Positions 23,477-31,555 of a stretch of 64,000 nt of DNA are shown here, piece by piece. This stretch comes from Halomarina pelagica (GTDB lineage: Archaea; Halobacteriota; Halobacteria; Halobacteriales; Haloarculaceae). Both the position numbers and the translations under genes were made by a program. A model generated the notes under the pieces. The model was given only the letters and a program-made list of their open reading frames with translations, searched no databases and was not told where the DNA came from. Location: positions 2,790,001 through 2,854,000 of the forward strand of contig NZ_CP100454.1 in assembly GCF_024228315.1 (NCBI RefSeq). The letters run 5' to 3'. Numbering within the stretch: the stretch's first letter is position 1; every line of letters starts with the position of its first letter.

Positions 23477-24619
23477 TCAGTCGCCCGCGGTCCCGGCGAC
23501 GTCGGCCCCCCGGGGGAACCACGACAGCTCGTGGTCCGCCTCGAGCACCACCGCCACCCGCTCGTCGAGGTCGATCCGGTCGTCGTGGTTGTGCATGCAG
23601 CCGACGCGCTCGCCGGTGTCGAGTTCGACCTCGTACAGCACCGTCGGCCCGAGGTACCGGCGGGAGACGACCCGTCCGTTCGCCTCCGGCGCTGTCTCGT
23701 CCGCCCGCACGTCGTCGGGGCGGACGAGGACCTCGATCGTCGATCCCTCGTACTCGGCGGCGAGGCCGTGGATGCGCTCGCGGGCGACGGGGCCGACGCC
23801 CGTCTCGACCGCGTCCGCGCCGACGCGCCCGGAGAGGAAGCTCGCGTGCCCGAGGAAGCCCGCGACGAACCGCGACTCGGGGTGCTGGAACACCCGATCC
23901 GGGCGGCCGATCTGCTCGATCCGCCCGTCGTTGACGACGGCGACCCGATCGCTGATCGACATCGCCTCCTCCTGGTCGTGCGTGACCGAGACGGCAGTCA
24001 CCCCGGCGCGCTTTACGATCTGCCGGACCTCCTCGCGCATCTCGACCCGGAGGTCCACGTCGAGGTTCGAGAACGGCTCGTCGAGGAGGAGGATCGCCGG
24101 CTCCGGGGCGATCGAGCGGGCGAGCGCGACCCGCTGTCGCTGGCCGCCGGAGAGTTCGCTCGGGTAGCTCTCGCCCTGCGGCCCGAGCCCCACGAGGTCG
24201 AGCAGTTCGTCCACCCGCCGCTCGCGGTCGGCGCGGTCCCACCCCTTCAGTCCGAAGGCGACGTTCTCGCGGGCCGTCAGGTGCGGGAAGAGGGCGAACT
24301 CCTGGAAGACGACGCCGATCCCGCGATCCTCGGGCGGGACGAACGCGTCCGGTCCCGAGACGACCGCGCCGTTCAGCCGGATCTCCCCCTCGTCCGGGCG
24401 GTCGAGCCCCGCGATCAGCCGGAGCGTCGTCGTCTTGCCGCACCCCGAGGGGCCGAGCAGCGTCAGGATCTCGCCCTCGCGCACCGACAGCGAGAGGTCG
24501 CGGATGACCGACTCCGACCCGAAGCGCTTCGACACGCCGGCGAGTTCGAGCACCGCCTCGACCGCGGCGTCGTTCGGTGCGTCCGTCCGGTTCACGGTTC
24601 GCGTCGTACTATCTGACAT
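23477..24619 (-). CDS. Fe(III)-type ABC importer ATP-binding protein
   Basis: A 380-aa ABC ATPase: Walker A GPSGCGKTT (near residue 57), signature LSGGQRQRVALARS, Walker B AILLLDEPFSNLD, and a C-terminal TOBE-like regulatory domain (about 245-375) as in FbpC/PotA/CysA importers. It overlaps the permease gene's end by 11 nt. Operon order binding protein, double permease, ATPase is the FbpABC arrangement, which together with the binding protein's family supports ferric iron import; thiamine or another anion is less likely. Confidence 0.93.
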   Translation of the reverse strand: MSDSTTRTVNRTDAPNDAAVEAVLELAGVSKRFGSESVIRDLSLSVREGEILTLLGPSGCGKTTTLRLIAGLDRPDEGEIRLNGAVVSGPDAFVPPEDRGIGVVFQEFALFPHLTARENVAFGLKGWDRADRERRVDELLDLVGLGPQGESYPSELSGGQRQRVALARSIAPEPAILLLDEPFSNLDVDLRVEMREEVRQIVKRAGVTAVSVTHDQEEAMSISDRVAVVNDGRIEQIGRPDRVFQHPESRFVAGFLGHASFLSGRVGADAVETGVGPVARERIHGLAAEYEGSTIEVLVRPDDVRADETAPEANGRVVSRRYLGPTVLYEVELDTGERVGCMHNHDDRIDLDERVAVVLEADHELSWFPRGADVAGTAGD

Positions 24620-26279
24620 CGTACCCCTCTTGCGATATGATCACGAGCATCGACAGCGCGGAGACCCCGAGCAGGATGAGCGCGGGGACGACGGCGTAGC
24701 CGAAGTACCCCTGGCCGTAGGCCGACCAGATCCGCGTCACGAGCGTGTCGAACCCCGTGGGCGCGAGCAGCAGCGTCGCCGGGAGTTCCTTCATCGTGGT
24801 CAGGAACACGAGCGCCGCACCCCCGAGCAGTCCCGGCGCGACGAGCGGGAGCGTCACCGCGCGGAACGCGCCGGCCGAGGTCCGCCCGAGCGTCCGCGCC
24901 GCCTCCGGCAGCGCGGGGTCCACCCGGAGGAACGACGCCCGCAGCGAGCCGACCGCCTGGGGCAGGAAGCGGACCACGTAGGCGAACACCAGGAGGTACA
25001 GCGTCTGGTAGATCGGCGTCGCGTAGGAGGTGCCGAGGTAGACCAGCGCGAGGCCGAGGACGACCCCGGGGACCGCGTAGCCGACGTAGGTGGCCCGCTC
25101 GAACGACGCCGTCAGCGGCGATCGGTACCACGCCGCCAGGTAGGCGACGGGGAGCGCCGCCGCGGTCGCGGCGAGCGCCGCCGCCCCCGAGACGCCGACG
25201 GAGTTGAACACGTACGCCGCCCTGAACGCGAGCGCGGTCCCCCCCGCGCCGCTCGCGTTGACGAACCAGACGCCGAGGATGGCGAGCGGCACGACGAGCG
25301 CCAGCGCCGGGACGGCCGCGCAGAACAGCACCGCCGGGGCGGTCCACCTGCCGAGCGGGACCGTGTCGTGGTGGTGGCCGCCCCCGGTGTAGAGCGGTCC
25401 GCTCCCCCGGACGCGCGATTCGAGCGCGAGGATCAGCAGCGTGACCGCCACCAGCAGCAGCGACAGGAGCGCCGCCAGGTCGCGGCCGAAGGTGGTGAAC
25501 TCGACGTAGATGACGCGCGTGAACGCGTCGAAGCGCATGATCGCGGGGGTCCCGAAGTCAGAGAGCGTGTACAGCGCGACGAGCAGGCTTCCCGCGGCGA
25601 CCGCCGGGCGGATCTGCGGGACGGTCACGCGCCTGAACGCCTCCCACCGCGAGTGCTCGAGCGTCCGCGCCGCGTCGACGAGGCGCGTGTCGAGCGACGT
25701 GAGCGCGGCGCGCGTCGTGATGTAGACGTACGGGTAGGTGTACAGCGTGAGCACGAGCGTCGCGCCGGCGAAGCCGTAGATGGTCGGGAGCGACTCGACG
25801 CCGAGCGGTTCGAGGAGCCGCTGGAACGCCCCCTTCGGGCCGAACGCCGAGACGAAGGCGAACGCACCGATGTAGCTCGGGACGACGAGCGGTAGCGAGA
25901 CGGCGACCGTAAACAGCCGGCGCAGCGGGAGATCGGTGCGGACCGTCAGGTACGCGAGCGGGACGCCGACGAGGATCGACGCGCCGGTGACGGCCGCGAC
26001 GAGCGCCGCGCTGTTGAGGAACACGCGGACGGTCTCCGGCCGCGTGAGCAGCGCGACGGCCTCCGCCGGACCGCCCGCGAGCGCCGTCCGGACGAGCCAG
26101 AGCAGCGGCAGCAGCACGAGGGCGGCGACGGCGGCGCTCGCGGCCGTCGGCGCGAGGGGCGGTCGGTCGCGCCGGCGGGCCGCCCCGGTCGCGCCTCGTC
26201 CGCCCGCGGTTCCTCGCCCCCCGGTTCCCCGATCGCCGGTCGCGCCCCGCTCGTCGGTCGTCGGTCCCCCCGCCGTCAT
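24609..26279 (-). CDS. Fe(III)-type ABC importer permease, fused double domain
   Basis: A 556-aa permease with two tandem BPD_transp_1 halves (about 65-265 and 340-550), 12 predicted helices, as in FbpB/SfuB. EAA-type coupling loops are LVDAARTLEHSRWEAFRRVTVP and ALPEAARTLGRTSAGAFRAVTL. The first 45 residues are Gly/Arg/Thr-rich and probably disordered. The stop overlaps the ATPase start, and the binding-protein gene ends 13 nt upstream. It forms the membrane channel of the importer. Confidence 0.93.
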   Translation of the reverse strand: MTAGGPTTDERGATGDRGTGGRGTAGGRGATGAARRRDRPPLAPTAASAAVAALVLLPLLWLVRTALAGGPAEAVALLTRPETVRVFLNSAALVAAVTGASILVGVPLAYLTVRTDLPLRRLFTVAVSLPLVVPSYIGAFAFVSAFGPKGAFQRLLEPLGVESLPTIYGFAGATLVLTLYTYPYVYITTRAALTSLDTRLVDAARTLEHSRWEAFRRVTVPQIRPAVAAGSLLVALYTLSDFGTPAIMRFDAFTRVIYVEFTTFGRDLAALLSLLLVAVTLLILALESRVRGSGPLYTGGGHHHDTVPLGRWTAPAVLFCAAVPALALVVPLAILGVWFVNASGAGGTALAFRAAYVFNSVGVSGAAALAATAAALPVAYLAAWYRSPLTASFERATYVGYAVPGVVLGLALVYLGTSYATPIYQTLYLLVFAYVVRFLPQAVGSLRASFLRVDPALPEAARTLGRTSAGAFRAVTLPLVAPGLLGGAALVFLTTMKELPATLLLAPTGFDTLVTRIWSAYGQGYFGYAVVPALILLGVSALSMLVIISQEGYDVR

Positions 26280-26292
26280 CGTTCGCTCGACC

Positions 26293-27456
26293 TCACAGCA
26301 CGCCGACGTCGCGCATGAGGCGGATGGTACCCTCGAAGTCCGACAGCTGCGTGAGGTCCAGCCCCTTCGGCGGGTTCAGTTCGTCGATCGTGGGGAGCCG
26401 TCCGATCGGCTCGACCCCCGGGACGAGCGGGTACTCGAAGGTCTCCCGCGCGAAGTAGTCCTGCGCCTCGGCCGAGAGGAGGTGGCGCACGAAGTTCGCA
26501 GCCAGCGTCCCGTCGGCGGCGGTCTTCAGCACGCAGGCTCCAGCGACGTTGAACATCGCGCCCGCGTCGCCCTTCGTGAACGCGGTGGCGATGGGGGCGT
26601 CGCCGCCGCGGCCGGCGAGCACGCGCTGGATGTAGTAGTGGTTCGCGAAGCCGACGGCGATCTCCCCGTCGGCGATCGCCTCGGCGACGCGGAACTCGTC
26701 GCTGTACTCGCGGACGCCGAGGTCCAGGATCCCCCGGAGCCACTTCTTCGTCGCCGCGTCCCCCTCGAGCACGCGCATCGCGGTGACGAACGACTGGAAC
26801 GAGCTGTACGTCGGTGCCCACCCGATCTTCCCGGCGAACGCCCGTTTCTCCGGGAAGACCATGATGTCGTTCGGGATGGCAGACTTCTCGAACTGCTCGG
26901 TGTTGTACGGCACGGTCCGCGCGCGTCCCGAGGTCCCCGTCCACTGCCCGTCGGGGTCGCGGAACTCCTCGCGGACGAGATCGAGGACGTCCGTCGGGAG
27001 CTTCGTCGTGAACCCGTCCTTCTTCAGTTCGCCGAGCGAACTGGCGTCGACCGTGAAGAACACCTCCGCGGGGCTGTTCTTGCCCTCGGTCTCGATCTGG
27101 TTCACCAGCTCCGCCGCCGAGTTGTACCGCACCCGAACGTCGAGGTCGGGGTAGAGGTCCTCGATGAACGAGATCAGCTCACCGACGAGCACCTCGCCGC
27201 GGGCGGAGTAGACCGTGAGCGTCCCGCTCATCTCCGGCATCTCCGCCATCGACGTCCCGCCGGTTATCTCGCGGTCACCGAAGGGCGACCGCCCGGACCC
27301 GATCTGTCCGATCGGCTTCGAACCCTTCTCTCCGTTCTCGTTCGATCCGCCGAACAACCCGGAACAGCCGGCGAGCCCGGCGACGCCCGCGACCGCACCC
27401 GCCCCGAGGAGCCGGCGACGAGTGATCACTCGTCCCGATGAACCCTCCGTCGTCAT
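26293..27456 (-). CDS. Fe(III)-type ABC importer substrate-binding lipoprotein
   Basis: A 387-aa lipoprotein, first gene of the importer operon. Tat-like RRRLLGAGAVAGVAGLAGC with lipobox Cys31, then a linker to about residue 75 and a two-lobed class-II binding domain (GTLTVYSARGEVLVGELISF onward). Paired tyrosines Tyr274-Tyr275 (GFANHYYIQR) are placed as in FbpA/FutA ferric-binding proteins. The ATG at 27456 lies 28 nt from a clear TATA box with an iron-type box between them, so the transcript is probably leaderless and repressed by iron. Confidence 0.93.
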   Translation of the reverse strand: MTTEGSSGRVITRRRLLGAGAVAGVAGLAGCSGLFGGSNENGEKGSKPIGQIGSGRSPFGDREITGGTSMAEMPEMSGTLTVYSARGEVLVGELISFIEDLYPDLDVRVRYNSAAELVNQIETEGKNSPAEVFFTVDASSLGELKKDGFTTKLPTDVLDLVREEFRDPDGQWTGTSGRARTVPYNTEQFEKSAIPNDIMVFPEKRAFAGKIGWAPTYSSFQSFVTAMRVLEGDAATKKWLRGILDLGVREYSDEFRVAEAIADGEIAVGFANHYYIQRVLAGRGGDAPIATAFTKGDAGAMFNVAGACVLKTAADGTLAANFVRHLLSAEAQDYFARETFEYPLVPGVEPIGRLPTIDELNPPKGLDLTQLSDFEGTIRLMRDVGVL

Positions 27457-27461
27457 ACTGG

Positions 27462-27488
27462 TTTAGGTGGACCTAAAGACCATATACC
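27462..27488 (-). promoter_or_regulatory. TATA box and iron-type operator of the ABC importer operon
   Basis: On the minus strand, GGTATATG (27481-27488) is a good TATA box about 28 nt from the ATG. Between it and the start is TTTAGG-TGGA-CCTAAA (27462-27477), a perfect 6+6 inverted repeat with 4-nt spacer. A protein bound there would cover the transcription start, fitting a DtxR/Idr-type repressor. Confidence 0.78.
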
Positions 27489-27548
27489 TGCCGGTTCTCT
27501 CGAGAACGGGTCGCCGACGCGACGGTTCGGGATTCGAGTACCGTCGGG

Positions 27549-28709
27549 TCAGTCGTCGGCGGTGACCGGGGCGGTGCGGGCCGCCGCGAGTCGGTCGAGG
27601 CAGTCGAGCCAGTCGCGCATGTACTCGCCGACGTGGTTGAGGAACGCGCCGTTTTCGTACGCGGACCAGTCGCCGTCGGCGAGGGCGTCTGCCATCGCGG
27701 CGAACGCCCCGGCGTAGGAGCCGGCCGACGGCTCGACGCCGTCGACGATCTCCCAGAGGTGTTCGTTCAGTTCCAGCCCCGGCACCTCGGCGTTGAGATC
27801 GTCGAACGTGGAGCGCGGGGCCTTGTTGTGCTCGCAGAGCGGGTAGCCGGTGACGATCTCGGCGTCGAGGAGGTCCGTCGCGCGCTTGAGGAACACGCCG
27901 CTCCAGATGTCGTCGAACCGGCCGACGTTCCACTCGTTGTCGTCCATCGGAAGCTGGTAGAAGGCGGGGACGACCTCCCGCTCGAACGCGAGGTTCATCG
28001 AGCAGACGGTGAGGTACTGCCCGCGCTCGGCGACGAAGTTCCCGGCGAAGTCGTCGGCCGTCGTCCGCGTCCGCGCCTGCCCCCGCAGGTCGCCGTCCAT
28101 CAGGATGCGGACGGCGTCGAGGTCGGGCACGTTCGTCCACAGCCCCTGCGAGGCGACGACGTTCGTCACGCGCGTCGTCCCCGTCTCGACCGTCTCGCCC
28201 ATCGCGGCGTAGGGGTACCCCCGGGGGTAGAGCCCGTGCTCGTCGGCGTTCTGGTAGAGGACGTTCACCCACCGCTCGTCGGAGCGGACCGACTCGATCG
28301 GCCCCTCGTACGCGAGGTTCGCGAAGTGCGTCCCGAAGAAGTCGAAGTCGGGGTGGGGCAGCGTGTCGTCGTCGATGAAGAACCCGTAGTCAAAGCGCTC
28401 GTCCGCCCACATGTACATGAGGCCGAAGCTCGTCTCGGCGTGGCTCGCCGCCGGGATCAGGCCCGCGTACTCCTCGACGCCGTGGCGGGCGTACCACTCC
28501 TCGCGGCGCGTCCCGTCGAACACCTCCCCGGAGACGCCCTCCTCGCGGAGCATCGCGCGCATCTCGTCGGTCGCGCAGAAGTCCTCGGTGACGAGCAGCA
28601 CGTGCAGTCGATCGAGGTCGAACCCGTGCCGGCGCGCGTTCTCGAAGTACGCCCGGAGGCACTCGAACTCGCGGATCGTCGGGACGATTACGCACGTGTC
28701 TGGAGCCAT
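27549..28709 (-). CDS. GT75 / reversibly glycosylated polypeptide-like protein
   Basis: A 386-aa protein resembling plant RGP/UDP-arabinopyranose mutase and its prokaryotic relatives (UPTG family). Shared landmarks are VIVPTIREFECLRAY at the start, GFFIDDDTLP (Asp113-115, metal/nucleotide-sugar site), YPRGYPYAAMGE with Arg163 in the position of the Arg that is reversibly glycosylated in RGPs, VVASQGLWTNVPDLDA, and CSMNLAFEREV followed by VGRFDDIWSGVFLKRA. There is no signal or membrane segment. It is preceded by the best iron-type box in the window. Either a nucleotide-sugar mutase or a glycosyltransferase. Confidence 0.82.
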   Translation of the reverse strand: MAPDTCVIVPTIREFECLRAYFENARRHGFDLDRLHVLLVTEDFCATDEMRAMLREEGVSGEVFDGTRREEWYARHGVEEYAGLIPAASHAETSFGLMYMWADERFDYGFFIDDDTLPHPDFDFFGTHFANLAYEGPIESVRSDERWVNVLYQNADEHGLYPRGYPYAAMGETVETGTTRVTNVVASQGLWTNVPDLDAVRILMDGDLRGQARTRTTADDFAGNFVAERGQYLTVCSMNLAFEREVVPAFYQLPMDDNEWNVGRFDDIWSGVFLKRATDLLDAEIVTGYPLCEHNKAPRSTFDDLNAEVPGLELNEHLWEIVDGVEPSAGSYAGAFAAMADALADGDWSAYENGAFLNHVGEYMRDWLDCLDRLAAARTAPVTADD

Positions 28710-28724
28710 CGGTTACCTCCCCGA

Positions 28725-28744
28725 TTTTTAGGATGGCCTAAAAA
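28725..28744 (-). promoter_or_regulatory. Perfect 8+8 iron-type inverted repeat before the GT75-like gene
   Basis: TTTTTAGG-ATGG-CCTAAAAA, a perfect 20-bp inverted repeat with 4-nt spacer, 15 nt before the ATG at 28709. It overlaps the expected TATA position. It has the same TTAGG/CCTAA core and spacing as the sites at 21231 and 27462. Confidence 0.75.
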
Positions 28745-28775
28745 CTTGTCGTTCCGACGCAGCCGCGGCGACCTG

Positions 28776-30962
28776 TCACTCCAGTTCCCGGGCGATGACG
28801 TCCCGGAGCGCGGCGATCTCGCCCGCGTCGTAGGCGAGCGTCTCGCCGCCGACGCGGAGCGTCAGCGTTCCCGTCGAGTTCGCCTCGCCGAGGTCCGTCA
28901 CCGGGGCGACGCCGTCGAAGCGCTCGCGAACCGCCTCGGGGTCGGTCGTCTCCACGACCGCGCGCCCGGGCGTCTCGTCGAACAGCGCCCGGGCGTCCCC
29001 GACGGTCGCGGTCGCGCCCGCCGCCTCCGTCACCATCTCCGCGAGCGTCGCGGCGAGGCCGCCGTGGCTCGCGTCGTGGACCGCGAGCGTCGCGGGGTGG
29101 TCCGCCACGTCGGCGAGCGCGGAGAGCGCGTCCGCGGGGGCCTCGGGCAGCGCGGGGAACCGGTCGCTCCCGCCGAACCGCGCGAGGTACTCCGACCCGC
29201 CGAGGCGCGCCTCGCCGCGGGCCAGCGGCCCGTCGCCGACGACGAGGAGGGCACCCTCCCCGGCGAGCGACGCGGGCGGCGCGTCGTACCCCGCCCTCGT
29301 CCCCACCATCGCCAGCGTCGGCGTGGGCGGGATCGGCCCCGAGGCGGAGTCGTTGTACAGCGAGACGTTCCCGCCGACGACCGGGACGGAGAGATCGCGA
29401 CACATGTCCGCGAGTCCGTCCACGATCGCGCGGAAGCCGCCGTACACCTCCGGCTTCTCCGGGTTACCGCCGTTCAGGCAGTCGACGGCGGCGAGCGGGT
29501 GCGCGCCCTTCGCCGCGAGGTTCGTCGCGTTCTCCAGCGCGACCGCGCGCGCCCCCTCGTAGGGGTCGGCGCTCGTCCAGTTGGGGTCCGCGCCCGCCGA
29601 GATCGCGAGGCCCGTCTCGCGGGCCTCCGGCCCGCTCGCCCCCTCCGCGGCGCGTGGCTCCGCGCCCACTTCACGAACGGCCAGCACCGCCGCGTCGTCG
29701 CCCGGCCGGACGACCGTCCGCGCGCCCACCTCGTGGTCGTACTGGCGGTAGACCCAGCGCTTGCTCGCCGTGTTGGGGCTCCCGACGACCGCCTCGAACG
29801 CCTCTCGCAACGGTGCGTCGGGCAGGTCGCGCTCGGGGGGCGCGGGCGCGACGGCGTCGAGGTCGTTCGTCGGCGCGCCGTCGGCCAGGTACTCGGCGGG
29901 CACGTCGACGACCGTCTCGCGGTCTCCTCCCCCGTCGGCGAACGTACAAACGTAGTTACCCTCGGTCACCTCGCCGATGACCGAGCAGCCGAGGTCGAAC
30001 CGCCCCGCGAGTTCGCGGACGCGCTCGACGTCGTCCGGGCGCACCTCGTAGCACATGCGCTCCTGGGACTCCGCGAGGAGGATCTCGAGCGGGCGCATGT
30101 CCGGCTCGCGCTGGTGGACCGCGTCGAGGTCGATGCGCGCGCCGAGGCCGCCCTTCGCGACCATCTCGCTCGACGCGCCGCCGAGTCCGGCCGCGCCGAG
30201 GTCGCGGGCGGCGACGACCAGCCCCTCGTCGAGCAGCGCCTCGTTACACTCGATCAGCAGCTTCTCCGTGTAGGGGTCGCCCACCTGCACCGCCGGGCGG
30301 TCCTCCGTCTCCGCGTCCTCGCTCAGGTCCTCGCTGGCGAAGGAGGCCCCGCCGAGGCCGTCGCGGCCGGTCGCGTTGCCGACGAGCACGAGCGCGTTCC
30401 CCGATTCCTGCGCCCGGGCGGTGACGAGGCGGTCGGCGCGCAGCAGGCCGACGCAGGCGACGTTCACCAGCGGGTTCCCCTCGTAGTCGGGGTGGAAGGC
30501 GACGCTCCCGCCGACGGTGGGCACGCCGATGGAGTTGCCGTAGTCGGCGATCCCCTCCACGACGCCCTCGAAGAGGTACCGCGAGTGCTCGCGGTCGAAC
30601 GCGCCGAAGTAGAGCGAGTCGGTGAGCGCGATCGGGTACGCCCCCATCGAGAGCGTGTCGCGGACGATCCCGCCGACGCCCGTCGCCGCGCCGTCGTAGG
30701 GATCGACGTAGGAGGGGTGGTTGTGGCTCTCGATGCCCAGCGTGATATACCAGTCCTCCGCCAGTTCGACCACGGCGGCGTCGTCGCCCGGCCCCACGAC
30801 GACCTGTCCACCCCGACTGTCGAACGCCGACAGCAGGGGACGCGAGGAGCGGTACGCGCAGTGTTCGCTCCAGAGGTTCTCGAAGAGCGCTTCCTCCGCC
30901 GGCGTCGGGTCGCGGCCGAGTTCCTCGACGACGAGTTCGCGGTCCGAGGGGGTGAGCGGCAT
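28776..30962 (-). CDS. purL: Phosphoribosylformylglycinamidine synthase subunit PurL
   Basis: A 728-aa ATP-dependent synthetase subunit of purine biosynthesis; with PurQ and PurS it converts FGAR to FGAM. Landmarks are [13 protein letters not shown] (His acting in ammonia transfer), [30 protein letters not shown], and two AIRS-type halves (about 60-390 and 410-720) including [10 protein letters not shown]. Length matches the archaeal/Gram-positive small PurL. The gene starts just right of the iron-regulated region, and its stop lies 31 nt from the GT75 box. No purQ or purS lies in the window. Confidence 0.96.
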   Translation of the reverse strand: MPLTPSDRELVVEELGRDPTPAEEALFENLWSEHCAYRSSRPLLSAFDSRGGQVVVGPGDDAAVVELAEDWYITLGIESHNHPSYVDPYDGAATGVGGIVRDTLSMGAYPIALTDSLYFGAFDREHSRYLFEGVVEGIADYGNSIGVPTVGGSVAFHPDYEGNPLVNVACVGLLRADRLVTARAQESGNALVLVGNATGRDGLGGASFASEDLSEDAETEDRPAVQVGDPYTEKLLIECNEALLDEGLVVAARDLGAAGLGGASSEMVAKGGLGARIDLDAVHQREPDMRPLEILLAESQERMCYEVRPDDVERVRELAGRFDLGCSVIGEVTEGNYVCTFADGGGDRETVVDVPAEYLADGAPTNDLDAVAPAPPERDLPDAPLREAFEAVVGSPNTASKRWVYRQYDHEVGARTVVRPGDDAAVLAVREVGAEPRAAEGASGPEARETGLAISAGADPNWTSADPYEGARAVALENATNLAAKGAHPLAAVDCLNGGNPEKPEVYGGFRAIVDGLADMCRDLSVPVVGGNVSLYNDSASGPIPPTPTLAMVGTRAGYDAPPASLAGEGALLVVGDGPLARGEARLGGSEYLARFGGSDRFPALPEAPADALSALADVADHPATLAVHDASHGGLAATLAEMVTEAAGATATVGDARALFDETPGRAVVETTDPEAVRERFDGVAPVTDLGEANSTGTLTLRVGGETLAYDAGEIAALRDVIARELE

Positions 30963-31137
30963 TCACCTGTCTGGTGATTTCGGCGGGACAAAGGGGTTTC
31001 TATGTGCACGAACGTGGTGTCCGACCACTATTATACAATCCATATGTGTTTATAATAAGTTATTCGATAACGTTTATTTCCTGGCAGCATGAACGTTTGC
31101 CGTATCATGTTAGACGAGCATGGGGGTGCGTAACCGA
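30963..31137. other. AT-rich intergenic segment between purL and the cas6 remnant
   Basis: A 175-nt stretch with runs such as actattatacaatcc and gtttataataagttattcg, far richer in A/T than the flanks. It probably contains the divergent promoters of purL and of the former cas operon. No gene seen. Confidence 0.5.
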
Positions 31138-31320
31138 ATGCGCGTTCTGGTCCACCTCTCCGCCCGGGCGGACGCGGCGTACGACAACGCGTACCACCAC
31201 AAGCTTCGGGGGCGCATCTGGCGCGCCCTCGACGGCACCGAGTACGACGCGCTGCACGACTCGGACGATCAGCCTCGAACGCCGCGACGACACGCTCCTC
31301 GGTCAGACAGTCTATTGTGA
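31138..31320 (+). pseudogene. cas6: Truncated CRISPR endoribonuclease cas6 (N-terminal fragment)
   Basis: The 60-codon frame starts MRVLVHLSARADAAYDNAYH and continues HKLRGRIWRALDGTEYDALH, which matches the N-terminus of haloarchaeal type I-B Cas6 as I know it. After about residue 46 the similarity ends, with an unrelated RTPRRHAPRSDSLL tail and a stop. Full-length Cas6 is about 270 aa, so the RAMP catalytic and RNA-binding parts are gone. No other cas gene follows; a two-repeat CRISPR relic lies 138 nt downstream. An alternative ATG 18 nt upstream (31120) is in frame. Confidence 0.7.
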
Positions 31321-31457
31321 AGACTCGACTGAACGTCGTTGGTTTCTCTGAATAGCCTCGCTTCCGTCGACCTCCCCGAGTGACGGATGCAGTAACGGTC
31401 GACAGAAACAATAAGTGAGTGACTCCTGATAGAGGGCTGTGTTCCGAATGGGACACC
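31321..31457. other. Deletion scar between the cas6 fragment and the CRISPR relic
   Basis: These 137 nt contain no gene I can support. The frame ending ERRDDTLLGQTVYCEDSTER and its stop near 31351 looks like the tail of some other protein but is unassigned. In an intact type I-B locus, cas8b, 7, 5, 3, 4, 1 and 2 would lie here. Confidence 0.4.
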
Positions 31458-31553
31458 GATCCAGATGAACCCTGTGTAGTTGAAGCCCGTAGGAGATCAG
31501 GCTGTTGACCTCGTTCGGCTGCTGTTTCAGACGAACCCTTGTGGGATTGAAGC
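31458..31553 (+). CRISPR. Relic CRISPR array: two repeats, one spacer
   Basis: The second repeat (31524-31553, 30 nt) starts GTTTCAGACG and ends GATTGAAGC, matching the common haloarchaeal type I-B repeat. The first copy (31458-31486, 29 nt) differs by about six substitutions and one deleted T but keeps CAG, GAACCC and TTGAAGC. The 37-nt spacer between them (31487-31523) is of normal length. The array stops 2 nt before the end of the disulfide-reductase gene on the other strand. With no effector genes left, it is probably inactive unless Cas proteins act from elsewhere. Confidence 0.8.
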
Positions 31554-31555
31554 CA

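Noticed and set aside
20667-24443. Very long open frames such as this 1258-codon one, and others at 6206-9610, 21611-24616 and 27633-30977
   Set aside because: They run antisense or out of phase over well-identified genes, have Arg/Pro/Gly-rich low-complexity translations and arise from the GC-biased third codon positions.
31031-31456. Minus-strand frame across the cas6 remnant
   Set aside because: Its central part is antisense to the recognisable Cas6 start, and the remainder shows no known transposase or integrase motif.
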